From assembly GCF_002777255.1 (NCBI RefSeq), contig NZ_CP017634.1, positions 2,244,903 to 2,308,902 on the forward strand: a stretch of DNA of 64,000 nt, given 5' to 3'. This stretch comes from Candidatus Formimonas warabiya. Lineage in GTDB: Bacteria > Bacillota > Dehalobacteriia > Dehalobacteriales > Dehalobacteriaceae. Shown piece after piece: positions 1 to 8,353 of this stretch. The translations under genes were made by a program, and so were the position numbers. The notes under the pieces are model-generated. The model saw nothing but the letters and a program-made list of their open reading frames with translations, was not told the DNA's origin and searched no databases. Numbering within the stretch: the stretch's first letter is position 1; each line of letters begins with the position of its first letter.

Positions 1-591
1 TACGGGTTAACCTTTAAGCTGCTCACCACCAGTGAAGGCAAGAAAATGGGCAAAACCGAATCCGGGGCGATCTGGCTGGATGGGGAAAAAACCTCGCCCT
101 ATGACTTTTACCAGTACTGGCGCAATGTAGATGACCGGGATGTGGAAAACTGCCTCTCCCTCTTGACCTTTCTTCCCATGACCGAAGTAAGAAGGTTAGG
201 CGCTTTAGAAGGGGCGGAAATCAACAAGGCAAAAGAAATCTTAGCTTTCGAGGTCACCAAACTGGTGCACGGGGCAGAAGAAGCCCAAAAAGCCGCTCAA
301 GCCGCGAAAGCCCTGTTCGGCGGAGGGGAAAACTCGGAAAACATTCCCTGCACCGAATTGACAAAATCCCGGCTGGCCGGAGGAATGGATATTCTAACGG
401 TGCTCACCGAAGCCGGTTTAATCAGCTCCAAAGGAGAAGGCCGCCGCCTGATCCAACAGGGAGGAATTTATGTGGGGGATAACCGGGTGGAGGACTTTAC
501 CCAGATCATCTCGGAAAAAGATTTTCATGAGGGAAAACTGATGATCCGAAAAGGGAAAAAGATCTATCACCAGATACGTCTTATGGGATAA
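1..591 (+). CDS. tyrS: Tyrosyl-tRNA synthetase, C-terminal part
   Basis: This is the 3' part of a class I tyrosyl-tRNA synthetase, which charges tRNA(Tyr) in the cytoplasm. The frame is open from the first base, so the start lies upstream of the window; 196 residues are visible. Near fragment residues 14-20 there is KKMGKTE, the KMSKS-class ATP-binding loop, followed by the family segment [19 protein letters not shown]. The last 70 or so residues ([20 protein letters not shown]) form an S4-type RNA-binding domain, normal for bacterial TyrS. The stop is at 589-591. An AAGGCTG/CAGCCTT inverted repeat follows at about 608-638 but has no clear T-run, so I do not call it a terminator. The identification is secure; only the upstream extent is unknown. 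Confidence 0.95.
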   Translation, partial: YGLTFKLLTTSEGKKMGKTESGAIWLDGEKTSPYDFYQYWRNVDDRDVENCLSLLTFLPMTEVRRLGALEGAEINKAKEILAFEVTKLVHGAEEAQKAAQAAKALFGGGENSENIPCTELTKSRLAGGMDILTVLTEAGLISSKGEGRRLIQQGGIYVGDNRVEDFTQIISEKDFHEGKLMIRKGKKIYHQIRLMG

Positions 592-662
592 TCAGATCGG
601 TGCCGAAAAAGGCTGTTGACAAATAGCCAGCAGCCTTAAGCTCATCCAAAGTTTCCTCGGCT

Positions 663-1145
663 TTAACCCTTCACCTTCGGGGTAATTCTTCGGCCGATTT
701 CCCCTAATTCATTCGTAAAGCTTGAAACCGGTGTACCACGGGCGACTCCCTGGTATACCTTTTTTAGTCTGGTCACCGTATCCATATCGGAAGTGACATA
801 AACCGTTTTGATGCTTGGTTCAGTGGCTTTTGCCTTATCCAGACAATCTCTTTCCACCCTGTCGGTCTTGCTTTTTTCAATGTTTGCCGCCAAATCAAGT
901 CCTACATAACAGGTGTTGCCGGACACCACCACCGTGGATTTTTTGACACCCGATACAGAGTCACATGCCTGGGCAATTTTTGTGGCCCGGGTTCTATCGG
1001 TGCTTGGCGTGGTCATTTTCTTTGACGGGGCCGGGACAGGGGCCGGAGTGGGGGCGGGCTTTTTCGCCGGTGCACAACCGCCGATAAACAAGGAAACAAT
1101 GAAAAACAGGCTTAAAACCAGCGCTAAAACTCTTCTTTTCTTCAT
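663..1145 (-). CDS. YhcN/YlaJ-family sporulation lipoprotein
   Basis: A 160-residue secreted lipoprotein. It has a basic, hydrophobic signal peptide ending in a lipobox with Cys near residue 24 (LFIGGCAP), a Pro/Ala-rich linker, and then a compact domain resembling the YhcN/YlaJ family (RATKIAQACDSVSGV...TVVVSGNTCYVGLDL...VERDCLDKAKATEPSIKTVYVTSD). In bacilli, members of this family are made in the forespore and sit in the inner spore membrane; their molecular function is not well defined. I chose the ATG at 1145 because GAGGTGA lies just upstream; a longer in-frame ATG at 1175 lacks a better ribosome site. The gene is monocistronic and transcribed towards tyrS. Confidence is good for the family and low for the function. 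Confidence 0.8.
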   Translation of the reverse strand: MKKRRVLALVLSLFFIVSLFIGGCAPAKKPAPTPAPVPAPSKKMTTPSTDRTRATKIAQACDSVSGVKKSTVVVSGNTCYVGLDLAANIEKSKTDRVERDCLDKAKATEPSIKTVYVTSDMDTVTRLKKVYQGVARGTPVSSFTNELGEIGRRITPKVKG

Positions 1146-1307
1146 CAGTTTCACCTCTTTTCCTTGAGATTTCATTTTTATTATTTGGCGTATCGAAAAA
1201 AATATCCCGGTTCAGGTCTAACATTTATTGGCAGGGTCAGCGGTACGGAAGCCGTCCGGCAAAGGCTTTTGCGGTTTTCACCCTGAACGGATTTCCTGCT
1301 TTCCCAA

Positions 1308-2201
1308 TTATTTATTTCTGGCCACAACACGGGGCGCCGGCTGATAGGCGCTTATTCCCATGTCTTTTTTTATTTTTTGGGTCTTCGTCGTTACCTCCAC
1401 CCAGGAATGAACGGTAATACCCTGAGACCCGGAAAAAATCTCCTTTTCACTACCCTTAGGAAGGGAGGGATCATTCTGATACTCCGTCCAAAAGGGAGTT
1501 TTATCCAATACCTGGTGGATCCATTTGACCTGAGGCGGTCTGCTTGTGCCATAGAACGCCATATAAAGGGTTCCTCCCCGATTCTGGGCCCAAACGAGAA
1601 TGGGCGCTCCCGAAACATTTTTAAATTTAAAATCTTTGGTGCCATAAGAGATGGTAGCATCCTGACCCGGCGGGACATAGGGTACGGTCATGGAGTGGGG
1701 ATATCGCTCAATAATTTGCTGGTTGGCCAAAACTGCCACATTATAAATGACCGAAGCAATTTTACAGACCCCGCCTCCCATGGTAGAAACAATATGCCCG
1801 TCACGATACATGGGCCCCGGGAGAAATCCCCGCGCAGCGGAGCGCCGGCTAATTCTGTCATTTAAGGAAAAAACCGCGGCCGGTTTGACTACTGCGCCCG
1901 CCAGGTATTTGGCCCCTAATGAAATATTGTCCCGCTCATGGAGAATGGGGTCGGGCAGAACCGCAGAATAGCTGGCCATACGGATAAAAGTACCGTTCTC
2001 TTGGCACGCCTTGATAAAAGCAGGATCTTCATCCCAGAGCATGCCCGCCTCCTTGCTTCCCCCCTTTTCTTCCACCTGACCAGTCCTCTGAGGTGAAGGC
2101 GCCGGTTTTTTTTGCGGGCTTTGACACCCGGCCACAAGTGTCCCGGTCAGACACAATAAGGTACATAAAGAAACTGCCTGATATAATCGGGTTATTTTCA
2201 T
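1308..2201 (-). CDS. VanW-domain lipoprotein
   Basis: 297 residues. The N-terminus is a lipoprotein signal with Cys26 (GTLVAGCQ), followed by a Pro/Lys-rich spacer. Residues of about 80-205 match the VanW family: AVFSLNDRISRRSAARGF, then the hallmark GGGVCKIASVIYNVAVLA and HSMTVPYVPPGQDATISYG. VanW proteins are surface or envelope proteins of Gram-positives; the name comes from one vancomycin-resistance cluster, but most are unrelated to resistance and their activity is not established. The start ATG is preceded by GGGAGAG. There are no van genes here, so a resistance role is not supported; a cell-wall or spore-envelope role is more likely, because the neighbours are a sporulation lipoprotein and glycan-active enzymes. 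Confidence 0.85.
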   Translation of the reverse strand: MKITRLYQAVSLCTLLCLTGTLVAGCQSPQKKPAPSPQRTGQVEEKGGSKEAGMLWDEDPAFIKACQENGTFIRMASYSAVLPDPILHERDNISLGAKYLAGAVVKPAAVFSLNDRISRRSAARGFLPGPMYRDGHIVSTMGGGVCKIASVIYNVAVLANQQIIERYPHSMTVPYVPPGQDATISYGTKDFKFKNVSGAPILVWAQNRGGTLYMAFYGTSRPPQVKWIHQVLDKTPFWTEYQNDPSLPKGSEKEIFSGSQGITVHSWVEVTTKTQKIKKDMGISAYQPAPRVVARNK

Positions 2202-2597
2202 GGAATCTCTCCCTTATTAAGTCATTAGGCTTCGTTTTTTTAGTATTTTGGAATATTCAAAAATAATCCCGAATTTTATTGGGAAAATTAACGAAGTATA
2301 CCAATGAAGCAACTGTTTATTACTGCTATTCACGGAAGCACGCCGTCAAGGAATGCCATGGTGAATAAGGAGCCTCTCGGGAACGGGATCATCTTTTCTC
2401 CTCCGAAGAGGTATGAATAGGACCTGTCCCGGATAACATAACTAGGCTGAGAATTGTTTTTGCCCCTATCTCAATCTGCTGGGGAGATGCTCTCGCTTTG
2501 GACGGCAGGGGCATATAAAGTATCTTACCTGTCGGGAGAGGGCGAAAAAAGGGACATTGGTCTACCATAATTATGAAATTCTACAAGGGGTGATGAT
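2202..2597. other. Intergenic region between divergent lipoprotein genes
   Basis: About 400 bp without a convincing ORF separates the divergent VanW and GH18 genes and must hold both promoters. I see no clear -35/-10 pair that I would defend. One inverted repeat, GCCCCT (2462-2467) and AGGGGC (2507-2512), lies 86 bp before the GH18 start. The GH18 ribosome site AAGGGGTGATGAT is at the right-hand end. Confidence 0.5.
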
Positions 2598-3665
2598 ATG
2601 TTTTCCAAATCTAAATCCGGTCTTCTAGCCTCTGTCCTGCTGGTTTGCTGTATCCTGAGTTTTGTGGCATCGGCATGCAGTCCGTCTAAAAAAATGCAGC
2701 CCACCGCAAAGCCGAAACTAGAGGTGCTTGGCTTCTATGAAAAAGGCTGGAACGACTTAACTTACGGTTACCCGTCTCTGGAAAAATACTATAAGGATAT
2801 TAATATTCTTGTCCCCTACTGGTATACCGTCCAGAAAGACGGAAGCCTAGGGATTTCAAAAATAGGCTTTGAACAAAAAGTAGCGGATTTTGTCAATAAA
2901 CACCCGCAAGTAAAACTGATCCCTCTGGTTAATAACGAAAAAGACAGTCTGGCCATGCTCTCGGATCAAGATATCAGAACCACGGCGATAAACAATATCG
3001 TCAAAAAAGTGACGGAAAACAACTATGCGGGCGTAAATATTGACTTTGAACTGCTGCCCAAAGAATACAAAGGCCACCTGAACAGTTTTATCGCGGAACT
3101 GGCCAAGAAATTAAAGGCGCAGAACAAACTCCTCCTGATTTCTGTTTTTCCCAAAGTGAACGTCTCGGAAGACGTTTCCGGCGCTTACGATTATAAAACC
3201 TTGGGCAGACAGGCGGATTTAATCACCATCATGACCTACGATAATCATTCCGACAGCTCCGGTCCCGGGTCCGTGGCCCCCTATGGTTGGGTGGAAGAAA
3301 ATATCAAATTTGCCGCAAAATCCATCCCCAAAAATAAGATCGCTGTCTGCATCGGCGCTTACGGCTATGACTGGCCGGTACCTACCTCCGCCGGTGACAT
3401 TGAGTACATCGGTTTAAAAGAAGCCCTGGACAGGGCACAGGAAAAAGGCGCCAAGATCCAATGGGATGACGACTCTCAATCCCCATTCTTTACTTATACC
3501 GCTGATAACGGCACAGAGCATAAAGTCTGGTTTGAAAACGGCTACAGTGCCGCAAAAAAGATCGCCTTAGCCAAAGAGCTGGGGATTCACGGGATTGCAA
3601 TCTGGCGGATGGGATTTGAGGATGCGGAATACTGGAACCAGGTAAGAAAAGAGCTCCAGAAATAA
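2598..3665 (+). CDS. Glycoside hydrolase family 18 lipoprotein
   Basis: A 355-residue exported glycosidase-like protein. Signal peptide with lipobox Cys27 (FVASAC) anchors it to the outer face of the membrane. The rest is a GH18 TIM barrel: YPSLEKYYKDINILVPYWY near residues 55-75, then the catalytic strand GVNIDFE at 145-151 with Glu151 as the expected acid, DLITIMTYDNH near 210, and a C-terminal IHGIAIWRMGFED typical of the last barrel strand. The DxxDxDxE motif is partly degenerate (G-x-x-x-D-x-E), as in spore cortex and YaaH/YdhD-type members. The likely substrate is peptidoglycan or another GlcNAc polymer. There are no LysM repeats. The start has AAGGGGTGATGAT directly upstream. The downstream neighbour is a polysaccharide deacetylase, which fits an envelope or cortex role. 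Confidence 0.88.
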   Translation: MFSKSKSGLLASVLLVCCILSFVASACSPSKKMQPTAKPKLEVLGFYEKGWNDLTYGYPSLEKYYKDINILVPYWYTVQKDGSLGISKIGFEQKVADFVNKHPQVKLIPLVNNEKDSLAMLSDQDIRTTAINNIVKKVTENNYAGVNIDFELLPKEYKGHLNSFIAELAKKLKAQNKLLLISVFPKVNVSEDVSGAYDYKTLGRQADLITIMTYDNHSDSSGPGSVAPYGWVEENIKFAAKSIPKNKIAVCIGAYGYDWPVPTSAGDIEYIGLKEALDRAQEKGAKIQWDDDSQSPFFTYTADNGTEHKVWFENGYSAAKKIALAKELGIHGIAIWRMGFEDAEYWNQVRKELQK

Positions 3666-3681
3666 TTTTGACCCAGTAAAT

Positions 3682-3780
3682 AAACCCCCAGATACCAGGT
3701 ACAGCACGCCTTTGCACCCAGGTGCGGCTTACAGCCCCCGAGCAGAAGCGGATTGCCGGACAGGTATTGGGGGTTTTTTT
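3682..3780 (+). repeat. Repeat-element copy 1 with terminator-like end
   Basis: The segment begins AAACCCCCAGATACCAGG and ends TTGGGGGTTTTTTT, so its ends pair (AAACCCCC with GGGGGTTT) around a GC-rich interior and finish in a T-run. It can end transcription of the GH18 gene. The first 20 or so bases recur almost exactly at 34115-34140 on another large inverted repeat, so this is a dispersed element rather than a private terminator. Confidence 0.65.
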
Positions 3781-3880
3781 ACGCATAATTGGCGGAATGC
3801 GCCATATAATTATGGTGATTATGCCTTAGATCAACAACGCTTCTATGGTTATTGGCTCCATAAAAAGGAGGATTTTTTGC

Positions 3881-4645
3881 ATGATCATTCTTTTATCAAA
3901 ACGAACATTAATTGGCGTGCTAGTTGTTCTAATGACCGTAGGCTTTGTCGGGGGGGCCTTTGCTCATATTTCCCGGGAAAGAGGAAAACATGATTTCAGC
4001 GGTATCGTCTGGGCCGTAGACACTCCGGAAAAAGTAATTTCCCTGACCTTTGACGACGGGCCTGATCCCGAATATACGCCGATGATTTTAGATATTCTAG
4101 AAAAAAATGGGATTAAGGGCACTTTTTTTACCGTGGGAAAACAAGTAGAAGACTTTCCTGAAATCGCCAAAATGATTGTGGAAAAGGGAAACGAAATTGC
4201 CAATCATACTTATACCCATCCCCGGCTGAACCGGCTCAGAATGGATCAACTAAATGTCGAGTTAGAAAAAGCCCATCAAGCGATTGTGGCACAGACCCAT
4301 GTAGCGCCTACTTTGTTTCGCCCTCCGGGCGGATTCTATAACGAGGCGATCGTTGATTTGGCCAAAAAAAAGGGCTATAAAGTGATCCTCTGGTCCTGGA
4401 CGCAGGATACCAAGGATTGGGCTAATCCGGGAACCAATAACATCATCAAAAAGGTGCTGAAAAACGCGGAAAACGGGGATATCGTCATTTTTCACGATTG
4501 CGGGGGAAACCGGATGCAAACCATCAAAGCCCTGCAGCCGGTGATCGACGGACTAAAAAAGGATGGATTTAAAATGATTACCGTAAGTGAATTGCTTAAA
4601 AAAGGGGAAACCAAAGAAGTCCTCAATAAGAGCTTCTTTGAATAA
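3881..4645 (+). CDS. Polysaccharide deacetylase (PdaB-like)
   Basis: 254 residues, with an uncleaved or signal-type hydrophobic N-terminus (residues 8-28) that puts the enzyme outside the membrane. The NodB/CE4 domain is complete: TFDDGPDPE near residue 57 (first Asp as base, second as metal ligand), NHTYTHP near 108 (the two metal-binding His), RPPGGFYN near 145, and DIVIFHDCGG near 205. CE4 enzymes remove N- or O-acetyl groups from cell-wall glycans; length and order fit PdaB, which is needed for stable spores in Bacillus subtilis. I chose the ATG at 3881 because AAAGGAGG precedes it; an in-frame ATG at 3845 has no such site. It follows the GH18 gene on the same strand, but the repeat element lies between them. 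Confidence 0.85.
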   Translation: MIILLSKRTLIGVLVVLMTVGFVGGAFAHISRERGKHDFSGIVWAVDTPEKVISLTFDDGPDPEYTPMILDILEKNGIKGTFFTVGKQVEDFPEIAKMIVEKGNEIANHTYTHPRLNRLRMDQLNVELEKAHQAIVAQTHVAPTLFRPPGGFYNEAIVDLAKKKGYKVILWSWTQDTKDWANPGTNNIIKKVLKNAENGDIVIFHDCGGNRMQTIKALQPVIDGLKKDGFKMITVSELLKKGETKEVLNKSFFE

Positions 4646-4713
4646 ATTTACCTCCGGATACCCGGAAGGGCACCCGGAGAAATCGGATGAACTGTAAAAT
4701 TTGGTTCCTTAAC

Positions 4714-4740
4714 AAAAAAAGCCCTTTTGGGCTTTTTCTT
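4714..4740. terminator. Intrinsic terminator, probably bidirectional
   Basis: AAAAAGCCC, loop TTTT, GGGCTTTTT: a symmetrical hairpin flanked by A- and T-runs on both sides. It lies between convergent genes (deacetylase and DUF815 ATPase) and can serve both. Confidence 0.85.
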
Positions 4741-4744
4741 TTAT

Positions 4745-6070
4745 TTATTGTTCTGCTAACAGACTATTGATAAACTGCTTCGCCGTCCTGCCGGAACGTC
4801 CGTTGTGCCAGCGCTCCCAATGGAGAGCCCTTTCTCTTAGCTCGGCCAAGGGCAGCGTAATGCCGTTTTTTTCTGCCAAACCGGCGACGATTTCCAAATA
4901 TTTTTCCTGGTCCGGAGAAGTAAAAGTCACTGTTAACCCAAACCGGTCCGAGAGAGAGAGTTTTTCCGCCAGGGCATCGGCCGCCCGTACTTCGTCTCCC
5001 CCTTCTCTCTCATCCCAGGTTTCCTGAACCAAATGCCGGCGATTGGAGGTCGCATAAATGACCACATTATCCGGTAAAGTTTCCATACCACCCTCTAAAA
5101 TATATTTTAAGTATTTATATTCCGTCTCGTTTCTTTCAAAAGAAAGGTCATCAATAAAGACGAGAAAACGTTGGGGATAGGCGCGCACACAGCGCATGAT
5201 TTTAAGAAAATGGGGGAATTGAGCCTTATCCACCTCCAGCAGCCGTAGTCCCTCCGGATAATAGGCGTTTACCAGGGCTTTAATGGTACTGGATTTACCC
5301 GTTCCTCGTTCTCCGTACAGCAGAATGTTATTGGCCCGGTTTCCTTTTATAAAGGCCTCAGTATTATGGATAATCACCGTTTTTTGTTGTTGATAGCCGA
5401 TCAGATCATCTAATCTTACCGGATCCGGATAGGGTATTCCCACCAGCCCTTGATCCGGGTCCCAGCGGAAGGAAGCGAACCATCCCATTTCTCCGCAGCC
5501 AAAAGCCCCATAAAAACCCATCAGATCCTGCACCAATTCTTCCGGCGGAGCAAGGGGAAAAGACCGGGTCAATGCGGCCACCCTTTCCGCATAAGGACCG
5601 TTGCCGGAGGGACCCGGGGAAGAAAAGCCCCGGGGATAGTATTCCAAAACGTCTACAATATCCGACGGCACCCAACTTCCCAATAAGCGGAAGTCCAGAT
5701 CAAACAGCTCTTTTAACAGCCCCACATCGTGTACGGCCAAATGTACCAGGCCGGATCCGATATTTTTTCCCCTCCCCCAGGCGGATGCCCGGCTAAAAGG
5801 GTTCTCTGCCTGTACGATGAGCAAGGTCAAATAATGATGCCACAAATTATCTTCCCAGTGATGTTTCTCCGCCTCTTTGAGCAGGTCGGCACATATTTCA
5901 AAAAAAAGGCTCTCCCTTGTTGCGGATGGAACCGTTTCTTGATTTACCGCCCCCATCAGGTTCTGTACTTTTTTCATCAGAGAGTTTTCCCGCATATGCC
6001 GATACAGGATTAATTTTTCCGGATGGGTATGAATTTTTGCCGAATTCGTGATGGTATGATCTTCCCTCAT
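4745..6070 (-). CDS. DUF815-family ATP-binding protein
   Basis: 441 residues. The C-terminal half is an AAA+-type ATPase of the DUF815 family: Walker A LLYGERGTGKSSTIKAL, Walker B FLVFIDDLSFE, a sensor-like VVIYATSNRRHLVQE, and the closing RSGRTAKQFINSL. The N-terminal 180 residues are helical and less conserved, ending in the family lead-in DDLIGYQQQKTVIIHNTEAF. Members are widespread and of unknown biological role; the fold suggests a remodelling or loader ATPase. I took the ATG at 6070 (MREDHT), which has AGAAAGG upstream, rather than the longer frame from 6178. Single gene, convergent with the deacetylase. Family call secure, function unknown. Confidence 0.85.
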   Translation of the reverse strand: MREDHTITNSAKIHTHPEKLILYRHMRENSLMKKVQNLMGAVNQETVPSATRESLFFEICADLLKEAEKHHWEDNLWHHYLTLLIVQAENPFSRASAWGRGKNIGSGLVHLAVHDVGLLKELFDLDFRLLGSWVPSDIVDVLEYYPRGFSSPGPSGNGPYAERVAALTRSFPLAPPEELVQDLMGFYGAFGCGEMGWFASFRWDPDQGLVGIPYPDPVRLDDLIGYQQQKTVIIHNTEAFIKGNRANNILLYGERGTGKSSTIKALVNAYYPEGLRLLEVDKAQFPHFLKIMRCVRAYPQRFLVFIDDLSFERNETEYKYLKYILEGGMETLPDNVVIYATSNRRHLVQETWDEREGGDEVRAADALAEKLSLSDRFGLTVTFTSPDQEKYLEIVAGLAEKNGITLPLAELRERALHWERWHNGRSGRTAKQFINSLLAEQ

Positions 6071-6196
6071 GTCGTTAAAGCCCTTTCTTCTTTGTCTCTT
6101 AAAAAGTATTATACAATTTTTTTGGCATAAAATAAAAAAAATTTCCTTACTCCTGAATAATGGTATGATTTGCTGCACTCATCTGTCAAAAGCCGC

Positions 6197-6225
6197 TTGA
6201 AGAGAACCTTTTTTCATGCTACACT
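6197..6225 (+). promoter_or_regulatory. Sigma-A promoter of the pab operon
   Basis: TTGAAG (6197-6202), a 17-base spacer, and TACACT (6220-6225). Transcription would start near 6232, giving a leader of about 140 bases before pabA that contains the GAG-repeat tract and a terminator hairpin. Confidence 0.65.
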
Positions 6226-6254
6226 GAATATAATTTCAACTGAAAACTAAAATG

Positions 6255-6323
6255 GATGAGCTGAGATAGTGCCAATGAAGATGAGCTGAGATGAGAAGAG
6301 ACGACTCGGAGCAATGGGGTGAG
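6255..6323 (+). promoter_or_regulatory. GAG-triplet leader, possible TRAP-binding site
   Basis: The leader carries GAG or UAG triplets at 6258, 6263, 6267, 6283, 6288, 6293, 6298, 6309 and 6321. Six of them sit on an exact 5-base register (two-base spacers), and GATGAGCTGAGAT is repeated 25 bases apart. The trp RNA-binding attenuation protein (TRAP, mtrB) binds about eleven (G/U)AG repeats with 2-3 base spacers, and in Bacillus subtilis it also controls pabA translation. The last triplet enters the 5' stem of the terminator at 6323. This fits attenuation of pab by tryptophan-bound TRAP. TRAP itself is not in this window, so the regulator is inferred. Confidence 0.55.
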
Positions 6324-6351
6324 GACCGGTATTTTGTGCTGGTCTTTTTTT
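6323..6351 (+). terminator. Leader terminator (attenuator) before pabA
   Basis: GGACCGG (6323-6329) pairs with CTGGTCT (6339-6345), followed by a T-run to 6351. It lies between the promoter and the pabA ribosome site, so it must be conditional or leaky. Confidence 0.7.
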
Positions 6352-6372
6352 ATTTGTATGGAGGTGGTTGTT

Positions 6373-6969
6373 TTGATCGTGCTCATCGACAACTATGATT
6401 CATTCGTATACAATCTTTATCAGTATCTCTTGGAATTGGGAGAAGAGGTTGTGGTATGCCGCAACGACAAAATTAGCTTGGGGGAAATTGAAGAAATGAA
6501 ACCCAGCCATCTCATTCTCTCTCCCGGACCGTGCACGCCAAACGAAGCGGGGATTAGCCTGGATCTGGTCAAGCACTTTGCCCCCACCATACCCATATTA
6601 GGCGTGTGTCTGGGGCATCAAACTATCGGGCAGGCTTTTGGGGGAAAAGTGGTCCGGGCCAAACGGCCCATGCACGGAAAAGAAAGCCCCGTCCATCACG
6701 ACGGTTTAGGGGTCTTTTCCCGCCTTCCCCAGCCTTTAAGAGTAGGGCGCTACCATTCTTTAATTGTAGACAGGGATACGGTACCCCATCACTTAAAAAT
6801 CACCGCCCTGTCCGCTGAAGGAGAAATCATGGGTCTGAGACACACCTGCTATCCTACGGAAGGAGTGTAATTCCACCCGGAATCCATTCTCACTCAGGAA
6901 GGGCACCGGCTGTTAAGGAACTTTATCAAACAAGGAGGAAATTATGCCGCTGCACAAAGTATTAATTGA
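6373..6969 (+). pseudogene. pabA: pabA/trpG glutamine amidotransferase with internal stop
   Basis: This encodes the amidotransferase subunit that supplies ammonia to PabB (or TrpE). The start is TTG at 6373 with GGAGGTGG upstream, giving the usual beginning [13 protein letters not shown]. The class I GATase nucleophile is present (GVCLGHQ, Cys about residue 79). At 6868-6870 the frame hits TAA, exactly where the conserved Gln of GVQFHPES belongs; the frame then continues FHPESILTQEGHRLLRNFIKQ to a natural end at 6967-6969, which overlaps pabB by 26 bases. A single C-to-T change (CAA to TAA) explains it. Truncation removes the catalytic His and Glu, so the shortened protein should be inactive as a glutaminase. 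It could be a true nonsense mutation, a sequencing error, or readthrough. pabB and pabC downstream are intact. Confidence 0.85.
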
Positions 6970-8353
6970 GCACAACCTGTCTCCTGCCCATATTTATGAA
7001 AAAATCCGGCATCTCCCTTTTCCTGTCCTCCTGGAAAGTGCCATGAAGCACCCGGATATCGGCCGATACTCCTTTGTGGCAGCGGACCCTTTTTTGGTTA
7101 TGGAGGTAAAAAAGGGCGCCTGTTTCATCAATGGAACCCCGCACCAGGGAGATCCTTTAGTCCTTTTGGACGGGTTGATCCGCCAATATCAGCTTTCTCC
7201 CGCACCCGACCTGCCCCCTTTTACCGGAGGGGCGGTGGGATTCTTCAGTTATGACTTCGGCTGGCTGTTTGAGAACTTACCGGACCGGACCCTTGATGAT
7301 GTGAAGACGCCGGACTGCATGTTCTGTTTTTATGATACCGTCTTTGCCCTGGACCACGAAAAAAATTCCCTTGTCATTTGCTCTTCCGGTTTTCCGGAGC
7401 TGTTTGAAGAAAAACAAAGGTTACGCAGGGAAAAAAGGGCCCGTTATTTTCAGAAGCTTCTGAGCAGGACGGAGGAAGCAGAACTGCCTGCTTTTCCCGT
7501 GCCGGCAGAAATGAAATGCCATTTTGACCAGGAAAGTTATTGCGCGGCCTTAAAGAAAGTAATCGACTACATCCTGGCAGGGGACATTTACCAGGTGAAT
7601 ATGACCCAAAGGTTTTCCCTGCCCTTTGCCGGCTCCCCTTTTCACCTGTACCGGAAATTGGCCCACATCAACCCGGCCCCCTTTGCCGCCCTCCTGGAAT
7701 GGAAGGCTTTTGCCGTTGTCTCCGCTTCACCGGAGCGTTATCTCCGCGTGCAGGACAGGCAGGTGGAAACGAGGCCCATCAAAGGCACCCGGCCCCGGGG
7801 AAAAACCGGGGAAGAAGACCGCCAACTGAGGGATGAATTGTGGAACAGCGCCAAAGACCGGGCCGAACTGACCATGATTGTGGACCTGGAAAGGAACGAT
7901 CTGGGCAGGGTGTGCATTCCCGGCTCGGTGAAAGTCCCGGAGCTTTTTCGTTTGGAACAGTATGCCACCGTTTGGCACCTGGTGTCCACCGTGGAAGGAA
8001 ATTTAAAACCGGGTATGACCATTTTCGATGTGATCAAACATTCTTTTCCTGGAGGCTCCATTACCGGTGCGCCAAAAATCCGGGCTATGGAAATCATTGA
8101 GGAACTGGAGCCGGTAAAACGGGGCATTTATACGGGGTCCATCGGCTATATCGGCTTTAACGGTGCCTGCGATCTTAACATTGTCATCCGCACATTTATC
8201 ATTAAGGACGGCATGGCCCATATTCAAGTAGGCGGAGGGATCACCGCCGATTCTGATCCGCCCGCCGAATACCAGGAAACATTGGATAAGGCAAAAGCAT
8301 TGTTCCAATCTTTAGGATTGTCCGGAGGAAAAAAAGATGAAAGTTTGGCTTAA
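6944..8353 (+). CDS. pabB: Aminodeoxychorismate synthase component I
   Basis: A 469-residue chorismate-binding enzyme that aminates chorismate to 4-amino-4-deoxychorismate on the way to p-aminobenzoate and folate. The N-terminal part (1-150) is the anthranilate-synthase-I-type domain; the C-terminal domain has RPIKGTRPRG (the Lys form of this motif is typical of PabB; TrpE has Ala), then DRAELTMIVDLERNDLGR, FPGGSITGAPKIRAMEII and YTGSIGYI. The start ATG has AAGGAGG upstream and lies inside the original pabA 3' end. The gene is intact although its ammonia-donor subunit is interrupted; PabB alone can use free ammonia in vitro in known systems. pabC overlaps its end by 17 bases, showing a translationally coupled operon. 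Confidence 0.93.
   Translation: MPLHKVLIEHNLSPAHIYEKIRHLPFPVLLESAMKHPDIGRYSFVAADPFLVMEVKKGACFINGTPHQGDPLVLLDGLIRQYQLSPAPDLPPFTGGAVGFFSYDFGWLFENLPDRTLDDVKTPDCMFCFYDTVFALDHEKNSLVICSSGFPELFEEKQRLRREKRARYFQKLLSRTEEAELPAFPVPAEMKCHFDQESYCAALKKVIDYILAGDIYQVNMTQRFSLPFAGSPFHLYRKLAHINPAPFAALLEWKAFAVVSASPERYLRVQDRQVETRPIKGTRPRGKTGEEDRQLRDELWNSAKDRAELTMIVDLERNDLGRVCIPGSVKVPELFRLEQYATVWHLVSTVEGNLKPGMTIFDVIKHSFPGGSITGAPKIRAMEIIEELEPVKRGIYTGSIGYIGFNGACDLNIVIRTFIIKDGMAHIQVGGGITADSDPPAEYQETLDKAKALFQSLGLSGGKKDESLA

Noticed and set aside
608..638. Terminator after tyrS
   Set aside because: The AAGGCTG/CAGCCTT inverted repeat has a long loop and no T-run on the plus strand.
1308..2201. Vancomycin resistance gene
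   Set aside because: VanW-domain proteins are common in Firmicutes without resistance, and no vanHAX-type genes are present.
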